A stretch of 64,000 nt of DNA. Source: Syngnathus acus. Its lineage: Eukaryota > Chordata > Actinopteri > Syngnathiformes > Syngnathidae. The translations under genes were made by a program, and so were the position numbers. A model generated the notes under the pieces. That model had not been told where the DNA came from. It searched no databases and worked only from the letters and a program-made list of their open reading frames with translations. Shown here in pieces: positions 31,791-43,246 of the stretch. The stretch is from contig NC_051100.1 in the NCBI RefSeq assembly GCF_901709675.1, positions 12,816,286 through 12,880,285 on the forward strand. Reading direction: 5' to 3'. Numbering within the stretch: position 1 is the first letter of the stretch; every line of letters starts with the position of its first letter.

Positions 31791-32030
31791 AGCAGCGTAC
31801 AAGAGTAGGATAAATAACAGACAAGGACAAAGACAAGTGCCACCAGTAGCGGTAGAGACGAAACACAATTTTATCAGGCGCCACGCATGTTGTAGAGTCT
31901 GACAGCAGTGGGAAAGAAGGACCTGCGGAATATTTTCTATCTACGCCGTGGGTGTAATAGTTTGCTGCTAAAGGAACGTCCCAGGGACCGCACAAAGTCA
32001 TGGAGGGGGTGAGAGGTGTTGTCCATGATG
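31791..32030 (-). mobile_element. LINE fragment (C-terminal coding end)
   Basis: The minus strand reads through words typical of the 3' coding end of fish LINEs (GTCAGACTCTACAACATGCG, then CTTTTTGTATT-like sequence is absent). It is interrupted at 32031 by a hAT end. The family is not resolved; the call rests on context and a partial frame only. Confidence 0.35.
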
Positions 32031-33318
32031 CAGGGATGAGAATCTTCCGCGGATCCACGGATTTCCGTGTTTTCTTTCCGTCGGGAGTTATATTGGCAGC
32101 AGTATTGCGACAACAGCCGCCTTATTTTGGGCAGCATTTTGGCGCTACTTTCGTCACATCATTTGTCTACTCATTTGCCTAATTAGCAAAAGTTTTAGCC
32201 AGCATGGCGAAAGCTTTAGAGAAAAAAGACGAGGATCGTGCCAGGGAAATAGACAAGTCGAACGGGATCAGGAACTGATTCAGATGGGCATGGCTCGAGA
32301 GCAGAGTCATCTTACAACTCGGAACACAAAGACGCTCTTAAAGCAATGCGACAGTAAGCGCACGGCGCGCTGCGGTTGCGCGATTGGACTAAATTAAGCT
32401 CCCTGCGCACTGAGGTCGACTTCAATTTTGGAAAGTACATCAGGACTTTAAAAATATTTTTTAAATTTCAGCAACGGGGCTGTCACAATAATGCGATCAG
32501 CGCGGTGAGGTTGCACGGTCGGCGACGCGCTACGTTTGCGCGTTCGGCGGTGCGCTGCAGTTGAGCGATCGGACAAAATTAAGCTCCCTGCGCACTTAGA
32601 TCCACTTGAAATTTGGAAAGCGCCCGATGGCGACTGGGATAGGCTGCAGCACACCCGCAACCCCCGTGGGGACTAAGCGGTACAGAAAATGGATGGATGG
32701 ACATCAGGAATTTAAAAATATTTTCTAAATTTCAGCGACGGCTCTGTCACAATAATGCGACCAGTGCGGTGCAGTTGAGCGGTCGGCGACGCGCTACGGT
32801 TGCGTGTTCGGCAGTGCGCTGCAGTTGCGCGATCGGACAAAAATTCGCAAATGACAAAATGCTTAAAGTCTTGGAACGGATTAAAAATGTTCCAATATTG
32901 TAATGGGAAAATAGATTCGGAATTCCACCAACTAGCTTCTCGAACCGCCTTCTGGAACGGATTGTGGTCGAAAACCGAGGCTTGACTGTATTATATTCAC
33001 CTTGGTAGCCCACCAAGCAGGAATATTTTTTTAACAAAACTGTTGAAATTGAGTGATGAAATTAATGGTTTTGGGGTTGCTATACTGCCAAAATCCAGGA
33101 GTTTCCAGGGAGCTTTTCCTCCTGGGCCCCCTCCGGGGCATTGCCCCTGGCCCCCTGCGGCCCCCAATAGGGGCCTGTGGCCCCTGCAGCCCCCAATGTG
33201 GGCCTGTTGTCCCCGGCCCACTGCGGCCCCCATTGGGGGGGCCTGCGGCCCCTGGCCCCCTGCGGCGAGACCCCGGCTACTTTTCAGTGTTTTTTTTCAT
33301 TTGCCGTTCTCATCCCTG
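32031..33318. mobile_element. Non-autonomous hAT-like element
   Basis: The ends are CAGGGATGAGAATC and GTTCTCATCCCTG. The interior has two diverged copies of a 200-300 bp unit (near 32430-32620 and 32700-32850) with TTTAAAAATATTTTC and GTCGGCGACGCGC words. A small RTE-type tail (AGCGGTACAGAAAATGGATG, 32621-32701) is nested between them. A C-rich part spans 33110-33280. A related element is at 43848-44459. The flanks do not match each other, so this is a recombined copy. Confidence 0.7.
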
Positions 33319-35617
33319 GTTGGCTCGGCACCCCGTACTCCCGAAGCACCCTCCAGAGAACCTCCCGAGGGACACGGTCGAACGCCTTCTCCAAGCCCAC
33401 AAAACACAAGTGGACTGGTTGAGCGAAGTCCCATGCCCCTTCGAGGACCCTGCCGAAGGTGTAGAGCTGGTCCACTGTTCCACGGCCAGGACGAAAGCCA
33501 CACTGCTCCTCCTGAATCCGAGGTTCGACCTCCCGACGGACCCTCCTCTCCAGCACCCCTGAATAGACCTTACCAGGGAGGCTGAGGAGTGTGATTCCTC
33601 TGTACTTGAAACACACCCTCCGGTCCCCCTTCTTAAAGAGGGGAACCACCACCCCAGTCTGCCAATCCAGAGGTACCGTCCCCGATGTCCACGTGCTGTT
33701 GCAGAGGCGTGTCAACCAGGACAGCCTCAACACATCCAGAGCCTTTAAAAACTCTGGGCGAATCTCATCCACCCCTGGGGCCTTGCCCCCGAGGAACTTT
33801 CTAACTACCTCAGTGACTTCGACCCCAGAGATTGGAGAGTCCACCTCAGAGTCTCCAGGCCCTGCATCCACAATGCAAGGCGTGTCGGTGGAATTGAGAA
33901 GGTCTTCGAAGTATTCTCCCCACCGACTCACGACGTCTCGAGTCGAGGTCAGCAGCACGCCATCTCCACTGAAAACAGTGTTGACGGTACACTGCTTCCC
34001 CCTCCTGAGACGCCGGATGGTAGACCAGAATCTCCCCGAAGCCGTCTGGAAGTCATTCTCCATGGCCTCGCCAAACTCCTCCCACGCCCGGGTTTTTTCC
34101 TCAGCAACCGCTGAAGCCGCGTTCCGCTTGGCCATCCGGTGCCTGTCGGCTGCCTCCGGAGTCCCACAGGCCAAAACGGCCCGATAGGACTCCTTCTTCA
34201 GCTTGACGGCATCCCTTACCGCCGGTGTCCACCAGCGGGTTCGGGGATGGCCGCCACGACAGGCACCCACCACCTTACGGCCACAGCTCCGGTCAGCTGC
34301 CTCAACAATGGAGGCACGGAACATGGTCCACTCGGACTCAATGTCCCTTGCCTCCCCCGGGACGTGGGAAAAGCTCTGCTGGAGGTGGGAGTTGAAGCTC
34401 TTCCTGATAGGGGATTCTGCTAGACGTTCCCAGCAGACCCTCACAGAGCAGTTGGGTTTGCCAGGTCGGAACGGCCTCTTCCCCCACCATCGGAGCCAAC
34501 CCACCACCAGGTGACAGCTCCGCCCCTCTCTTCACCCGCGTGTCCAAAACATGCGGACGCAAATCCGATGACACGACTGCAAAGTCGATCATCGAACTGC
34601 GGCCTAGGGTGTCCTGGTGCCAAGTGCAAACATATTCCTTTTGTTTGAACATGGTGTTCATTATTGAAAATCCGTGTCGAGCACAGAAGTCCAGTAATAG
34701 AACACCACTCGGGTTCAGATTGTGGGGGCCGTTCCTTCCAATCACACCCTTCCAGGTCTCGCTGTCATTGCCCACATGAGCATTAAAGTCGCCCAGTAGA
34801 ACGATAGAGTCCCAGGAAGGAGCGCTCTCCAGCACTTCTTCTAAGGACCCCAAAAAGGGTGGGTACTCTGAGTTGCTGTTCGGTGCATAGGCACAAACAA
34901 CAGTCAGGACCCGTCCCCCCACCCGAAGGCGGAGGGAGGCTACCCTCTCGTTCACCGGGGTGAACCCCAATGTGCAGGCGCCCAGCCAGGGGGCAATAAG
35001 TATGCCCACACCTGCTCGACGCCTCTCACCGTGGGCAACTCCAGAGTGGAAGAGAGTCCAGCCCCTCTCGAGAGGGCTTGTACCAGAGCCCAAACTATGT
35101 GTGGAGGCAAGTCCAACTATGTCTAGTTGGAACTTTTCTGCCTCACACACCAGCTCGGGCTCCTTTCCAGCCAGAGAGGTGACATTCCATGTCCCAAGAG
35201 CCAGCTTCTGCAGCCGGGGATGAGACCGCCAAGGTCCCCGCCTTTGGCCGCCGCCCTGCTCGCTTTGCACCCGACCCCTTTGGCCCCTCCTACAGGTGGT
35301 GAGCCCATGGGACGTTTTCTTTTCGGGCTGTGCCCGGCCGGGCCCCATGGGGCCACCAGGCACCCGCCTTTGAGCCCCACCTCCAGGCCTGGCTCCAAAG
35401 GGGCGCCCCGGTGACCCGCGTCCGGGCGAGGGAAAACTAGGTCCATATATTTTATTCATCATAAGGGGTCTTCTGAGCCGTGCTTTTCTGGCCCCTCACT
35501 TAGGACCCTTTTGCCATGGGTGACCCTACCAGGGGCATAAAGCCCCAGACAACATGGCTCCATGGATCATAGGGGCACGCAAACCCCTCCACCACGATAA
35601 GGTGGCGACTCACGGAG
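33319..35617 (-). mobile_element. Rex3 copy B, missing its 3' end
   Basis: The minus strand starts near 35617 with the same 5' end as copy A and stops at 33319 inside the reverse transcriptase gene, at the end of the hAT element. LINEs usually lose the 5' end, so this 3' loss points to a later rearrangement. The endonuclease frame (34338-35462, 374 residues) includes [10 protein letters not shown], but the sequence around TDHHLVV is lost near 34510. The next frame (33284-34507, 407 residues) carries WGEYFEDLLN, FKKGDRRVC and the RT core start, and ends before the FADD motif. Confidence 0.9.
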
Positions 35618-35658
35618 TAGTTGATAGGGGGTAATGACAAAGGTTTTTATAACTTTAT

Positions 35659-36099
35659 TCAAGATTCAAGAGTTTTTATTCGCCATGTTTGAGCGTGCCA
35701 AACAAGGAATTTGACTTCGGTAAAACACACCCTCTGTTCAACATATAGGTGACTAACAACACTCAGGACATGTGAATAATGGCAAAAACAGTGTAGACAA
35801 ATTCAAAAGGTGTGAAGAGCAGGATGTTATTGCACAGTAATGTAATGCCTCTGAGACTCTGAGTGGTGTGAGTTCATCAGAGCAACAGCCTGGGGGAAGA
35901 AGCTGTCTCGGTGTCTGCTGGTTTTGGCGTAACGAGCTCTATAACGCCGTCCGGAGGGGAGTAGTTCAAACAGACTGCAGCCTGGGTGAGAAGGGTCTGT
36001 AGAGATGTTCCTTGCACGTTTCCTGGTCCTGGACAGGTACAAGTCTTGGATAGATGGGAGGTTGATTCCAATGATCTTTTCTGCAGTCCTGATTGTCCG
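35659..36099 (-). mobile_element. LINE 3' fragment with tttat duplication
   Basis: A 441-bp insertion flanked by tttat at 35654-35658 and 36100-36104. The paralogous segment at 59410-59430 lacks it. The minus strand encodes a LINE C-terminus (AEKIIGINLPSIQDLY, then SHPGCSLFELLPSGRRYRAR), and the 3' end reads GGCGAATAAAAACTCTTGAA. It is a 5'-truncated insertion. Confidence 0.85.
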
Positions 36100-36109
36100 T
36101 TTATGATCT

Positions 36110-36870
36110 GATATGTATTTCTGAGCACTTTGAAGTAACAAATGTTTTTTGATATATTGCCTGAATAGCTTAAATGACCCTTAAGGAACTGTTTAATGCA
36201 TGCCTGATGATTTTCTAAATCACGGACACTGCCAAAGTCGTCTAAAAATGTTCAGTACTTGATTATATTTGATGTTTTGACTAATGGTAGACACCAGTTT
36301 TCGATTACTACTGAACGTTCTGGACAGAGGGAAATATTTTGCCGAACAAAGAAAATATATGGTTGGAAGCATGATTAAAGTAAGAATATGATGACGTAAG
36401 CAAGTACATGGAGTATCAAAAGAACAAACAAACAAAAACATGGTAAGTGGTGAGTACAAACGTTGCATAGTCAGGGGACATTAATCAATTGATGTCACAG
36501 ACAAAAGCTCACATAATTCCGTACAAAATGACAAATTTGAAAGAATGATGAATGGGCGGCGTGCGACAGTGGGCGAAGTGGAGGTATGTGCAAGTATGGT
36601 TTACAGGAAGAACACTTGGAGATAAAACCGGTAGAGGTGCCAGAGGAAGAGCGGCAGGAGAAAAAACAACCAAGAACCCGGCCAAAGGTGATCGCCAAGG
36701 CCGAAAGACAGGATGGAAGACAACAGCCCCCACATACATTGAATCGCCCATAATCAGCACCCACCACCACGGAACCAGCTCTCACCGAACCAGCACCCAC
36801 TCCCATGGAATCAAAATCTTCTGCGAACTTGCCACCCCCCTGACTCATCACCCATCAAACTCGGCCCGCA
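36110..36870. repeat. Segment duplicated at 59420-61040
   Basis: The sequence (GATCTGATATGTATTTCTGAG onwards, including 36220-36800) matches 59424-61040 in direct orientation with a few percent differences. It contains the empty site gcttaaat (36168-36175) for the hAT at 59494. No gene is recognised; short frames are not conserved between the copies. Confidence 0.8.
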
Positions 36871-36933
36871 CTGGCATGTGCAACTGAATATAAGCTGAGC
36901 AAAGAACCTTGAACGTTGCCTTTTCTGAATGGA

Positions 36934-37184
36934 GACTTTCTGCTCTTGAGCATGGTCGCACGAAAGGCCCAGCGCTGTATTGTACTTTCCTGAAAACAGA
37001 GCTTTCTTAACAAGAATTGTTATTGAACTCAACCAACGTGTGTAAGTCTAATTTCTGCTTCAGTGTCTTAGCATTTTCCTAAATCTGAAGAAATCAAACG
37101 AGCATGCGGTGAGTAAATTGGATAACAGGTGATTGGCAATGGCTTTTGCCGTGAGGCGCAGATAGCGCGCTCCCTAAATTGTGG
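36934..37184. other. Stretch without a recognised feature
   Basis: Continues past the inverted copy of 1-115. Nothing recognisable was seen. Confidence 0.45.
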
Positions 37185-37520
37185 ACCAAAATTCCAACAC
37201 CGTCCTCTCCTTCTCTTCCCCTGGGGGTTCCAAGTCCGGGCCTGGCGTGTGGTAGTAGCTGCCGGTTTCCTCAGGGTGTGTCCGATCCATCCCCACTTTT
37301 GCCTCAGGATTTGTTTCTCTACTGGCTCCTGTCTTCCTCTCTGCCACAGTTCTTCATTTCTGATTTTGTCTGGCCATCTGATTTTGAAGATGCTCCTCAG
37401 ACAGCAGTTTCAAGATTCAAGAATTTTTATTCGCCATGTTTGAGCGTGCCAAACAAGGAATTTGACTTCGGTACATCACAGCCTCTGTTCAACATTTAGG
37501 TGACTAACAACACTCAGCAA
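37185..37520 (-). mobile_element. Two joined LINE 3' fragments
   Basis: On the minus strand 37185-37407 encodes a LINE C-terminus (IRWPDKIRNEELWQR, then KWGWIGHTLR), the end of an APE-type LINE. At 37408 it joins a second LINE tail whose plus-strand copy begins TTTCAAGATTCAAGAATTTT, the same tail as at 35659. Confidence 0.7.
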
Positions 37521-37713
37521 GTGTGAAAAATGAAAAATATTCTCAAACATCCCCTGATCTTAAACTCCCAGGAGGGCAAGGAAAAACTCAAAACCCCAAC
37601 TAGGAGAAATGAGAAACCTTGAGAAGAGACCACAGATAGGAGGATCCCTCTTCCAGGATGACCAGGCTGCAATGGATGCAGAGAGGACACATAGTACAAA
37701 TAATGTAGACCAG

Positions 37714-38134
37714 GGGTGCGCAATACGTCGATCGCGATCGACCGGTCAATCGCCAAGCCACTATTGGTCGATCGCGTGATATTATTTTTATTTATTTTTT
37801 TCGCACTTGACGCATGTACAAACAACGGCGCTAACAACACAACACAAACACACTAGTTCGCGAGTTCCCTCCAATGGTCAGAACCCTGTTTTTTCTCTTA
37901 AACTTAAGAAAGAGTATAAAAATGAGTGGGGCAGCTGGCCATAGTAAGAAGTATCACTTTCATAGGGAATGGGAGTAGGACTTTTTTTTCACGATGACAT
38001 ACATACATACATATATATATATATGTATATATATATACAGTATATATACATTTTTTTTATTTTTAGTGGTTAGATCTTTGTGACTTGGTCATTTCAAAAG
38101 TAGCTCGCGAGCTGAAAAAGTTTGGGCACCCCTG
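37714..38134 (+). mobile_element. hAT remnant with transposase N-terminus
   Basis: It starts CAGGGGTGCGCAATACG and ends GGGCACCCCTG. Near 37921 it encodes MSGAAGHSKKYHFHREW, the start of a GTF2IRD2/ZBED-type hAT transposase, then jumps into non-coding sequence and an AT-dinucleotide tract. It is an internally deleted copy, partly mirrored at 20351-20526. Confidence 0.7.
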
Positions 38135-38154
38135 CACTAGACACAGCTCTAATC

Positions 38155-38744
38155 TAATCGCCGGAAACTTGGGGACAGAACCGCAATCAGCAGAATCTCG
38201 GGAAGCAGAGTCGCGCTCTGCGGCAAACGGAGAGTCTGAACCGCAATCGACGGCATACGGGAAGTCAGAGCCGCAATCGGCGTCATTTGGAAGTCAGCGC
38301 TGTGCGCAGCGGTAGGAGCCACCACGCACTGCAGCAGTGGGAGCGGGGCCAGGGACTATCACGGGTCCAGCGCATCAGGCTTGAAGTCCGGCGACGGCCG
38401 CGGATCCGGCGACAGCCTTAGATCCGGCGGCGCAAAGGTGGATCCCTATGGCGCACGTGCGTGCGGCGTCGCTGGAGCGAAGTCCGATGGCGGCCGCCGG
38501 TCCGGCGTCGCTGGAGCGAAGTCCGACGGCGGCCGCGGAGCTGGTGCCGCTGGAACAAGCTCCGACGACGGACGTGGATCAGGCGTCACGGCGGGAGCTG
38601 GTGGAGGAGGTTGGAGGCAGGTAGGTGACTGAGATTAGTACATTGATTGCGAGTAGACACAGGAAGGGAGGGGTGAGTACACAGACGCGGGTAGAAACCA
38701 TGACAAACTACACATAATAAAACAACCGAGGACGAGTCGTGACA
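38155..38744 (-). mobile_element. Non-autonomous LTR element, right-arm copy
   Basis: Mirror of 19424-20340. The LTR part (38617-38744) is truncated: a deletion near 38616 fuses the Pro/Ala-repeat region (GGAGCTGGTGGAGGAGG) to the middle of the LTR. The left-arm copy keeps the full 372-bp LTR. Confidence 0.75.
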
Positions 38745-38825
38745 GCTCCCAGGCTTTCCTCTCTTCTCTAACATCGACGGCGATTCAGAGGACCGTTCAG
38801 ATGCGAGTCTTTTAGCTTTTTGCAC

Positions 38826-39988
38826 TCAAGGAATCTGGGTGTCTGCACTCAACTCATCTGTGGCTATTTCTTGTGACATGTCACTTTCCATTTGTGTGCT
38901 TACCACATGCCCCTCCCTTTCCCTTTCCTCACTTGTTTCCTCTCCACTACTTGTAGGCATTTCTTCTACTCCATCAATTTCCTCTGCGTTCTCTGTTGGT
39001 GGGGGTGGCACATGCCCCTCCCTTTCCCTCTCCTCATCTATTCCCTCGTTACCTGTTCTCTCGTCACCTGTTCCCTCATCACCTGTTTCCTCGTCACCTG
39101 TTCCCTCCTCACCTGTTCCTTCCTTACCCGTTTCCTCTCCACCAATCACAGGCCTTGGCGGGAAATTAGAATTTCCAAAATGTTTGTTAGCTTCATTTTC
39201 CTTCACCTGTGTCATTTCTCTCCCGGCGTTCAGTTTGTTGGCAAAAGACGTTGGGCACTTTCTGTAGAGATGATCAGTTTCTACGCAGAGATGGCACTTT
39301 CTGCCATTGGTACACTCTTCAAAAGTGTGACCAATAACTCTACATTTCCGGCATATTATTTGCTCACACGCTTCTGCAAGGTGCCCATGCTGTCCACACT
39401 TGCTGCAGAGCTTGGGTTGGCCCTGACAATACGTATATGTAGCCTCGGTTTTCTCCCAAAACTATCATCGATGGGAGATGTTTCAGGCCCTGGAACCCCT
39501 GAGGGTTCTCCCATTGTTGAATGGGGACCTGCCAGGAACAATTCCAGATGCCATCTTCATCTCTCACCTTCATAGCCTGGCCTTTAACCGTGCAATATCT
39601 TCCCAGAAAATTACAAATGTCCTCTGCATTCACTGTCTCATTAAACATTCTGACAATAACTGTTTTCGCAGTATTGTCGGTCAGCCTTTCAACAATAAAC
39701 ACAGAGAACTGGGATTTAACATTTCCATACCGATTCCAAAACTCACGCAGCTTTGCCGGAGAGCAAAAGCTCACATCAAAGCTTTTGCTAAAAGGCAACG
39801 TTAGAATGCAGTTCAAATCATATGCTTTAAATTTCAGGCTTTGTTGGTTTAGCTTTCTGGAAAAGTCTAAACTTGACATTACCAGCGGCTCACCATTCAT
39901 TTCCTTAAAATTGAAGCGTACACTATGGTGCCTCCGCATGGCCGCATGGGGAGCCGCCATAGTGGAAGCACCACCTAAAGACATTTAG
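38826..39988 (-). pseudogene. ORF1 of a Tx1/Keno-type LINE, right copy
   Basis: Mirror of 18229-19342. The N-terminal frame (39364-39984, 206 residues) continues past the point where the left copy has a TAG. A 4-bp insertion near 39435 then shifts the frame just before the zinc knuckles. All three CCHC knuckles can be read in the other frame (CX2CX4HX4C, starting [20 protein letters not shown] and CHLCVETDHL). The acidic tail is open at 38826-39215. The two arms therefore carry different inactivating lesions. A family A LTR end follows at 38744, as in the left arm. Confidence 0.75.
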
Positions 39989-40200
39989 ACAAAAGGAAAG
40001 AAACAAAGAATACCAAACAACTACAAAATAACACAAAGTAAATTAAAGTAACTTGCCACAGTAGATTCTGTCACAAAAGTATCAGGTTATTTGTAACACA
40101 ATGCTATGACACTATTTCCTCCACAAAGTGAGTCAAGTTCACTGCCACGTCAGGGTGAGAACTTGCGACTCAGGAGAGGTGATCGCCTTCCTAGCCAGCA

Positions 40201-40247
40201 AAGAACAGATACTACACTTGATTTTAGCCAAAAGGCCGAGAAGCGAT
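40201..40247 (-). pseudogene. U2 snRNA 5' fragment, right copy
   Basis: The minus strand starts ATCGCTTCTCGGCCTTTTGG and ends at CTGTTCTT. It differs from the left copy by AAAATCAAG for AAGATCAAG. It joins the LINE 5' UTR at the same place as the left copy. Confidence 0.9.
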
Positions 40248-40403
40248 GGAGTATACGAGTGACGGACTCGCTTACAGGCTTCCCTGTCTACCCATTCTCA
40301 CCGACAGTTACAGTACGGAGTGCTGCTCTTCTGGGCACTAATAAATCGGCAAACTTGTCTGCCGACTTATTTGTTCACTCTTCTTCACCCGCAGTAAAGC
40401 ATG

Positions 40404-40800
40404 TGTCACGTGCCGTGCCAAAGAGACGTTCGGCCGGCAACTTCCCTCAGCCACACCCTTTCGGCGTCATCTTATCTGTCACCTGCTCCCTCTTGTTATC
40501 TGATGTATTTAAACCCTGCCCGTGTGTTTCTCCCTGTCGGTGTCTACTGTTGTCTCCCGTCTGTGGCCGCGCCTCGTGTTCCTTTCCTGCTCGTCCAGTT
40601 GCACCTCGGTCTTGTCTGGAGGCTCACGGTCAGAATCTGTTCCGTCTCCGACTGGACTTCTGTATATCTGTTCGCTGGCCGAGAATCTCTATCCCGTCTG
40701 TGTCTTCGTTTCCCCTCCTACCTCCCTTCCAACTCCCTTTCCCTTCAATAAACCCTGGTTCAAGCTGCATTTGGTCGCCCGGCTCCAATCATTCCTGACA
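40404..40800 (+). mobile_element. Solo LTR, family A, right copy
   Basis: A 397-bp LTR flanked by gcatg at 40399-40403 and 40801-40805. Mirror of 17406-17800. Confidence 0.9.
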
Positions 40801-41003
40801 GCATGTAGTCGTTCACGAGGCATATGTATGTGTCTCCTTTCAGCAGTCTCTATCCAAATACACAGTGCAGGTACTAAATGGGTAGTCCCGGTGAACATAA
40901 GAGACAGAGATTGAGATTTTGCAAAGAACTTTCCAGGCTCATCATATGTACCGAAGGGCTGCGCTGGAAAGAGTTGGGCCAGAAGAAAAGAACGAAACTG
41001 ACG

Positions 41004-41084
41004 CAGAAGTGGCAGGATCGAACCCACGCCTCAGCAGAGACCGGAGCCTTAATCCAGCACCTTAGACCGCTCGGCCACACTATC
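41004..41084 (-). tRNA. tRNA-Leu(AAG)-like gene, right copy
   Basis: The minus strand reads GATAGTGTGGCCGAGCGGTC with anticodon AAG and the leucine variable arm. The T loop is the better TTCGATC. The acceptor ends do not pair well, so it is probably degenerate. Confidence 0.65.
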
Positions 41085-41328
41085 AACCACTTGTAATTTC
41101 TACATTGTATTTTGTTGACAAATCTATAAAACGTGAAATTGGAGGATAAAAAGTTGGTTTCTCCACCAGCATCCAGGTTAGTGGTGCCAAACTGAGCTTT
41201 GTTCATAATGTAATGAAGCCTGTACACAACAGAGTCGAAATAATATGAATGACAATAAGAATCCAGTTGCGCTGGATCCGAATGCTTGTTTGCTGATTAG
41301 AGGACATCATGAAGGATTATTGCTGAGC

Positions 41329-41400
41329 AGCAGAGTGGCGCAGCGGGAGCGTGCTGGGCCCATAACCCAGAGGTCGATGGATCGAAACCATCCTCTGCTA
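41329..41400 (+). tRNA. Initiator tRNA-Met(CAT), right copy
   Basis: All expected features are present: AGCAGAGTGGCGCAGCGG, anticodon arm GGGCCCATAACCC, T arm GATGGATCGAAACCATC and CTCTGCTA. It is the better of the two copies, with no stem mismatch seen, and is a strong candidate for a functional gene. Confidence 0.93.
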
Positions 41401-41571
41401 TTTGGAACTTGTGTCCTTTGGACCTTCTCTCAAGTCATGATTTTGAGAAGAAATGTGTGCATAATATTTTCCACACGTTGGTTGTGCTGCGTGGAACTCG
41501 ACCCATACTCAATGCATACAGTTTATTAGGCATATATGTGCTTTCTTTCACCATTCCCAGTCCAAATACAC

Positions 41572-42137
41572 CAGACATGGGCAAATGACAGTCCGCGGAC
41601 CAAATCCGGCCCCCGGGGCCTGCCAAACCCGAATAAATTGTATCATTAATCATTTTCCCTGCAATTACTATGTTTCCCCCAATAGATGGGGAACCGCCCG
41701 TTCGCGCATTTACTCCCGGAAGCCGTGTCAGAAAGCTCGGTGCACACTCACAAGTGTAAGTAGTACGGACCTGGCGCATTACGCGCTCTATTTTCATCAG
41801 TGCCGAATTTCGAGTGTGGGCTGTGACATTAGAATTCTCGTAATTCGTGTGCTGAGCTTTCAGATACAGTTTGACGCTAATGCCACCCACAAACCTTCCC
41901 CTGGAATCCTTCCATTAAAATGAGTGGCCCGAGGAAAAGAAAGGTGGACACTGAGTGCCGAGTGTTTAAAAAAAGGAGTGGACAATTTGGCTCGACCTAC
42001 GTGTGTGAGCAGACGTTCAGCTGCATGAACGTCAACAAAGCCCGTCACAGATCTAGGTTAGAGGACCGACACCTCGGCTCTATCCTAAGAATTACCACAA
42101 CAAATTTTACTCCAGACCATGATGCACGAACAAAACC
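41572..42137 (+). mobile_element. Internally deleted hAT element, right copy
   Basis: Mirror of 16059-16633. It starts CAGACATGGGCAAATGAC. The fused ORF at 41920-42130 keeps the MSGPRKRKV start and the dimerisation domain. After 42126 it runs into the tail of a SINE (GGTGTGTGTGTGACGATCAT), which replaces its 3' end. Confidence 0.75.
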
Positions 42138-42296
42138 AAGGTGTGTGTGTGACGATCATTGGGACTTTAATCTTTAATCTTTTAAGTGGAGAAGAAGCCA
42201 AACTTGCTTTCCAATAATATTATTTGCTAGTTCTACAAGATTGCATTTTGATCTTAAGGACATATGACATGTTCTTGTACAGGATCTGGTCCTCAC

Positions 42297-42508
42297 CTCG
42301 CGGTCCTTTCACAGAAGCCTCGGCGGCACTCCTGTTCCACACGAGAAGGACGCCTCTAGAGTCTCCTGTCAGAATGTCTCCATTGTTCAGGAAGGCAAGA
42401 CACTGGATAAACTTTGGCTTCTCGTATTTCTGGGAAACAACAACACGTGACGCACGCACCCACACACGCGCACATAAACACAAACAGACACAAACACACG
42501 CACACACA

Positions 42509-42539
<31 letters not shown>

Positions 42540-43246
42540 GCACACACACACACACACACACACACCACACACACACACAAACACATTGCTGTATTTCTAC
42601 CAAAAGAGAGTACCAATTGTTTGAGAGTAGTGTAGAATGCACTTAGGTGGTCTATAAATGTTATGCATTGAAACCCAGAAAAACCAAAATCCAAGCCCCA
42701 ACATTATCCATGTGCAGGCATATGAATGGGTGCAAACCTACCCCAAAGATGCCCTGTTTCCGAGCCAGCGAGGTGCCGGTCCAGGCCCAGAAGAAAATAT
42801 GAGACTTTCCACAGGTGATGATGGTGTTTGGGTCCGATGGGTGGAAATCCACAACCAAAACCACGTCGGTGGTAGTCTGCAAAGCAGACACGCAGGACCC
42901 AACATGACTAGCCATGTAAAAGATCCAGGATGGGCGGGCAGGCGGGCGGCTGCACGCACCTTTATCTCGGCCACCTTGGACTTCTTCTGCCAGTCCCAAA
43001 CGGTCAACATGTGGTCGTTGCAATCGTCAACCACACTCAGATGCTGACCAGAGTCCTGAGGCAACAAACGGGCACACGCCTGAGTTGAGGACCACACGGC
43101 TCGTGACGCAGCCACGTGACGCGACGGCCACTCACGGCTTTGGAGAAGACCAAGGAGCCGACGCCTCGCTCAAATGTTCCCAAACCGACGACCTGCAGCG
43201 TGGACAGACTGACGCTGTCCCAAATGCGGACGTGCGGCTGCACGGC
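42297..43246 (-). pseudogene. eml4: EML-family (EML4-like) gene fragment, four exons
   Basis: On the minus strand four consecutive exons with canonical splice sites encode part of the HELP/WD40 region of an echinoderm microtubule-associated protein-like gene. They are 43136-43246 (37 codons, HVRIWDSVSLSTLQ), 42960-43055 (32 codons, HMLTVWDWQKKSK), 42752-42886 (45 codons, ITCGKSHIFF) and 42297-42429 (44 codons plus 1 nt, [13 protein letters not shown]). All join in frame. The sequence is closest, from memory, to EML4. EML proteins bind microtubules and are cytosolic. No further exons are visible on either side, where arm sequence resumes. It is an isolated fragment, absent from the left arm, so it was probably captured or left by a rearrangement. 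Confidence 0.85.
42455..42585. repeat. (CA)n-type microsatellite
   Basis: CA/CG-dinucleotide runs with CACGCACGCACG interruptions, upstream of the last EML exon on the minus strand, inside the intron. Long frames here are artefacts. Confidence 0.9.

Noticed and set aside
42220-42646. Open frames on both strands with Cys/Val or Thr/His runs
   Set aside because: They read through the CA microsatellite next to the EML exon.
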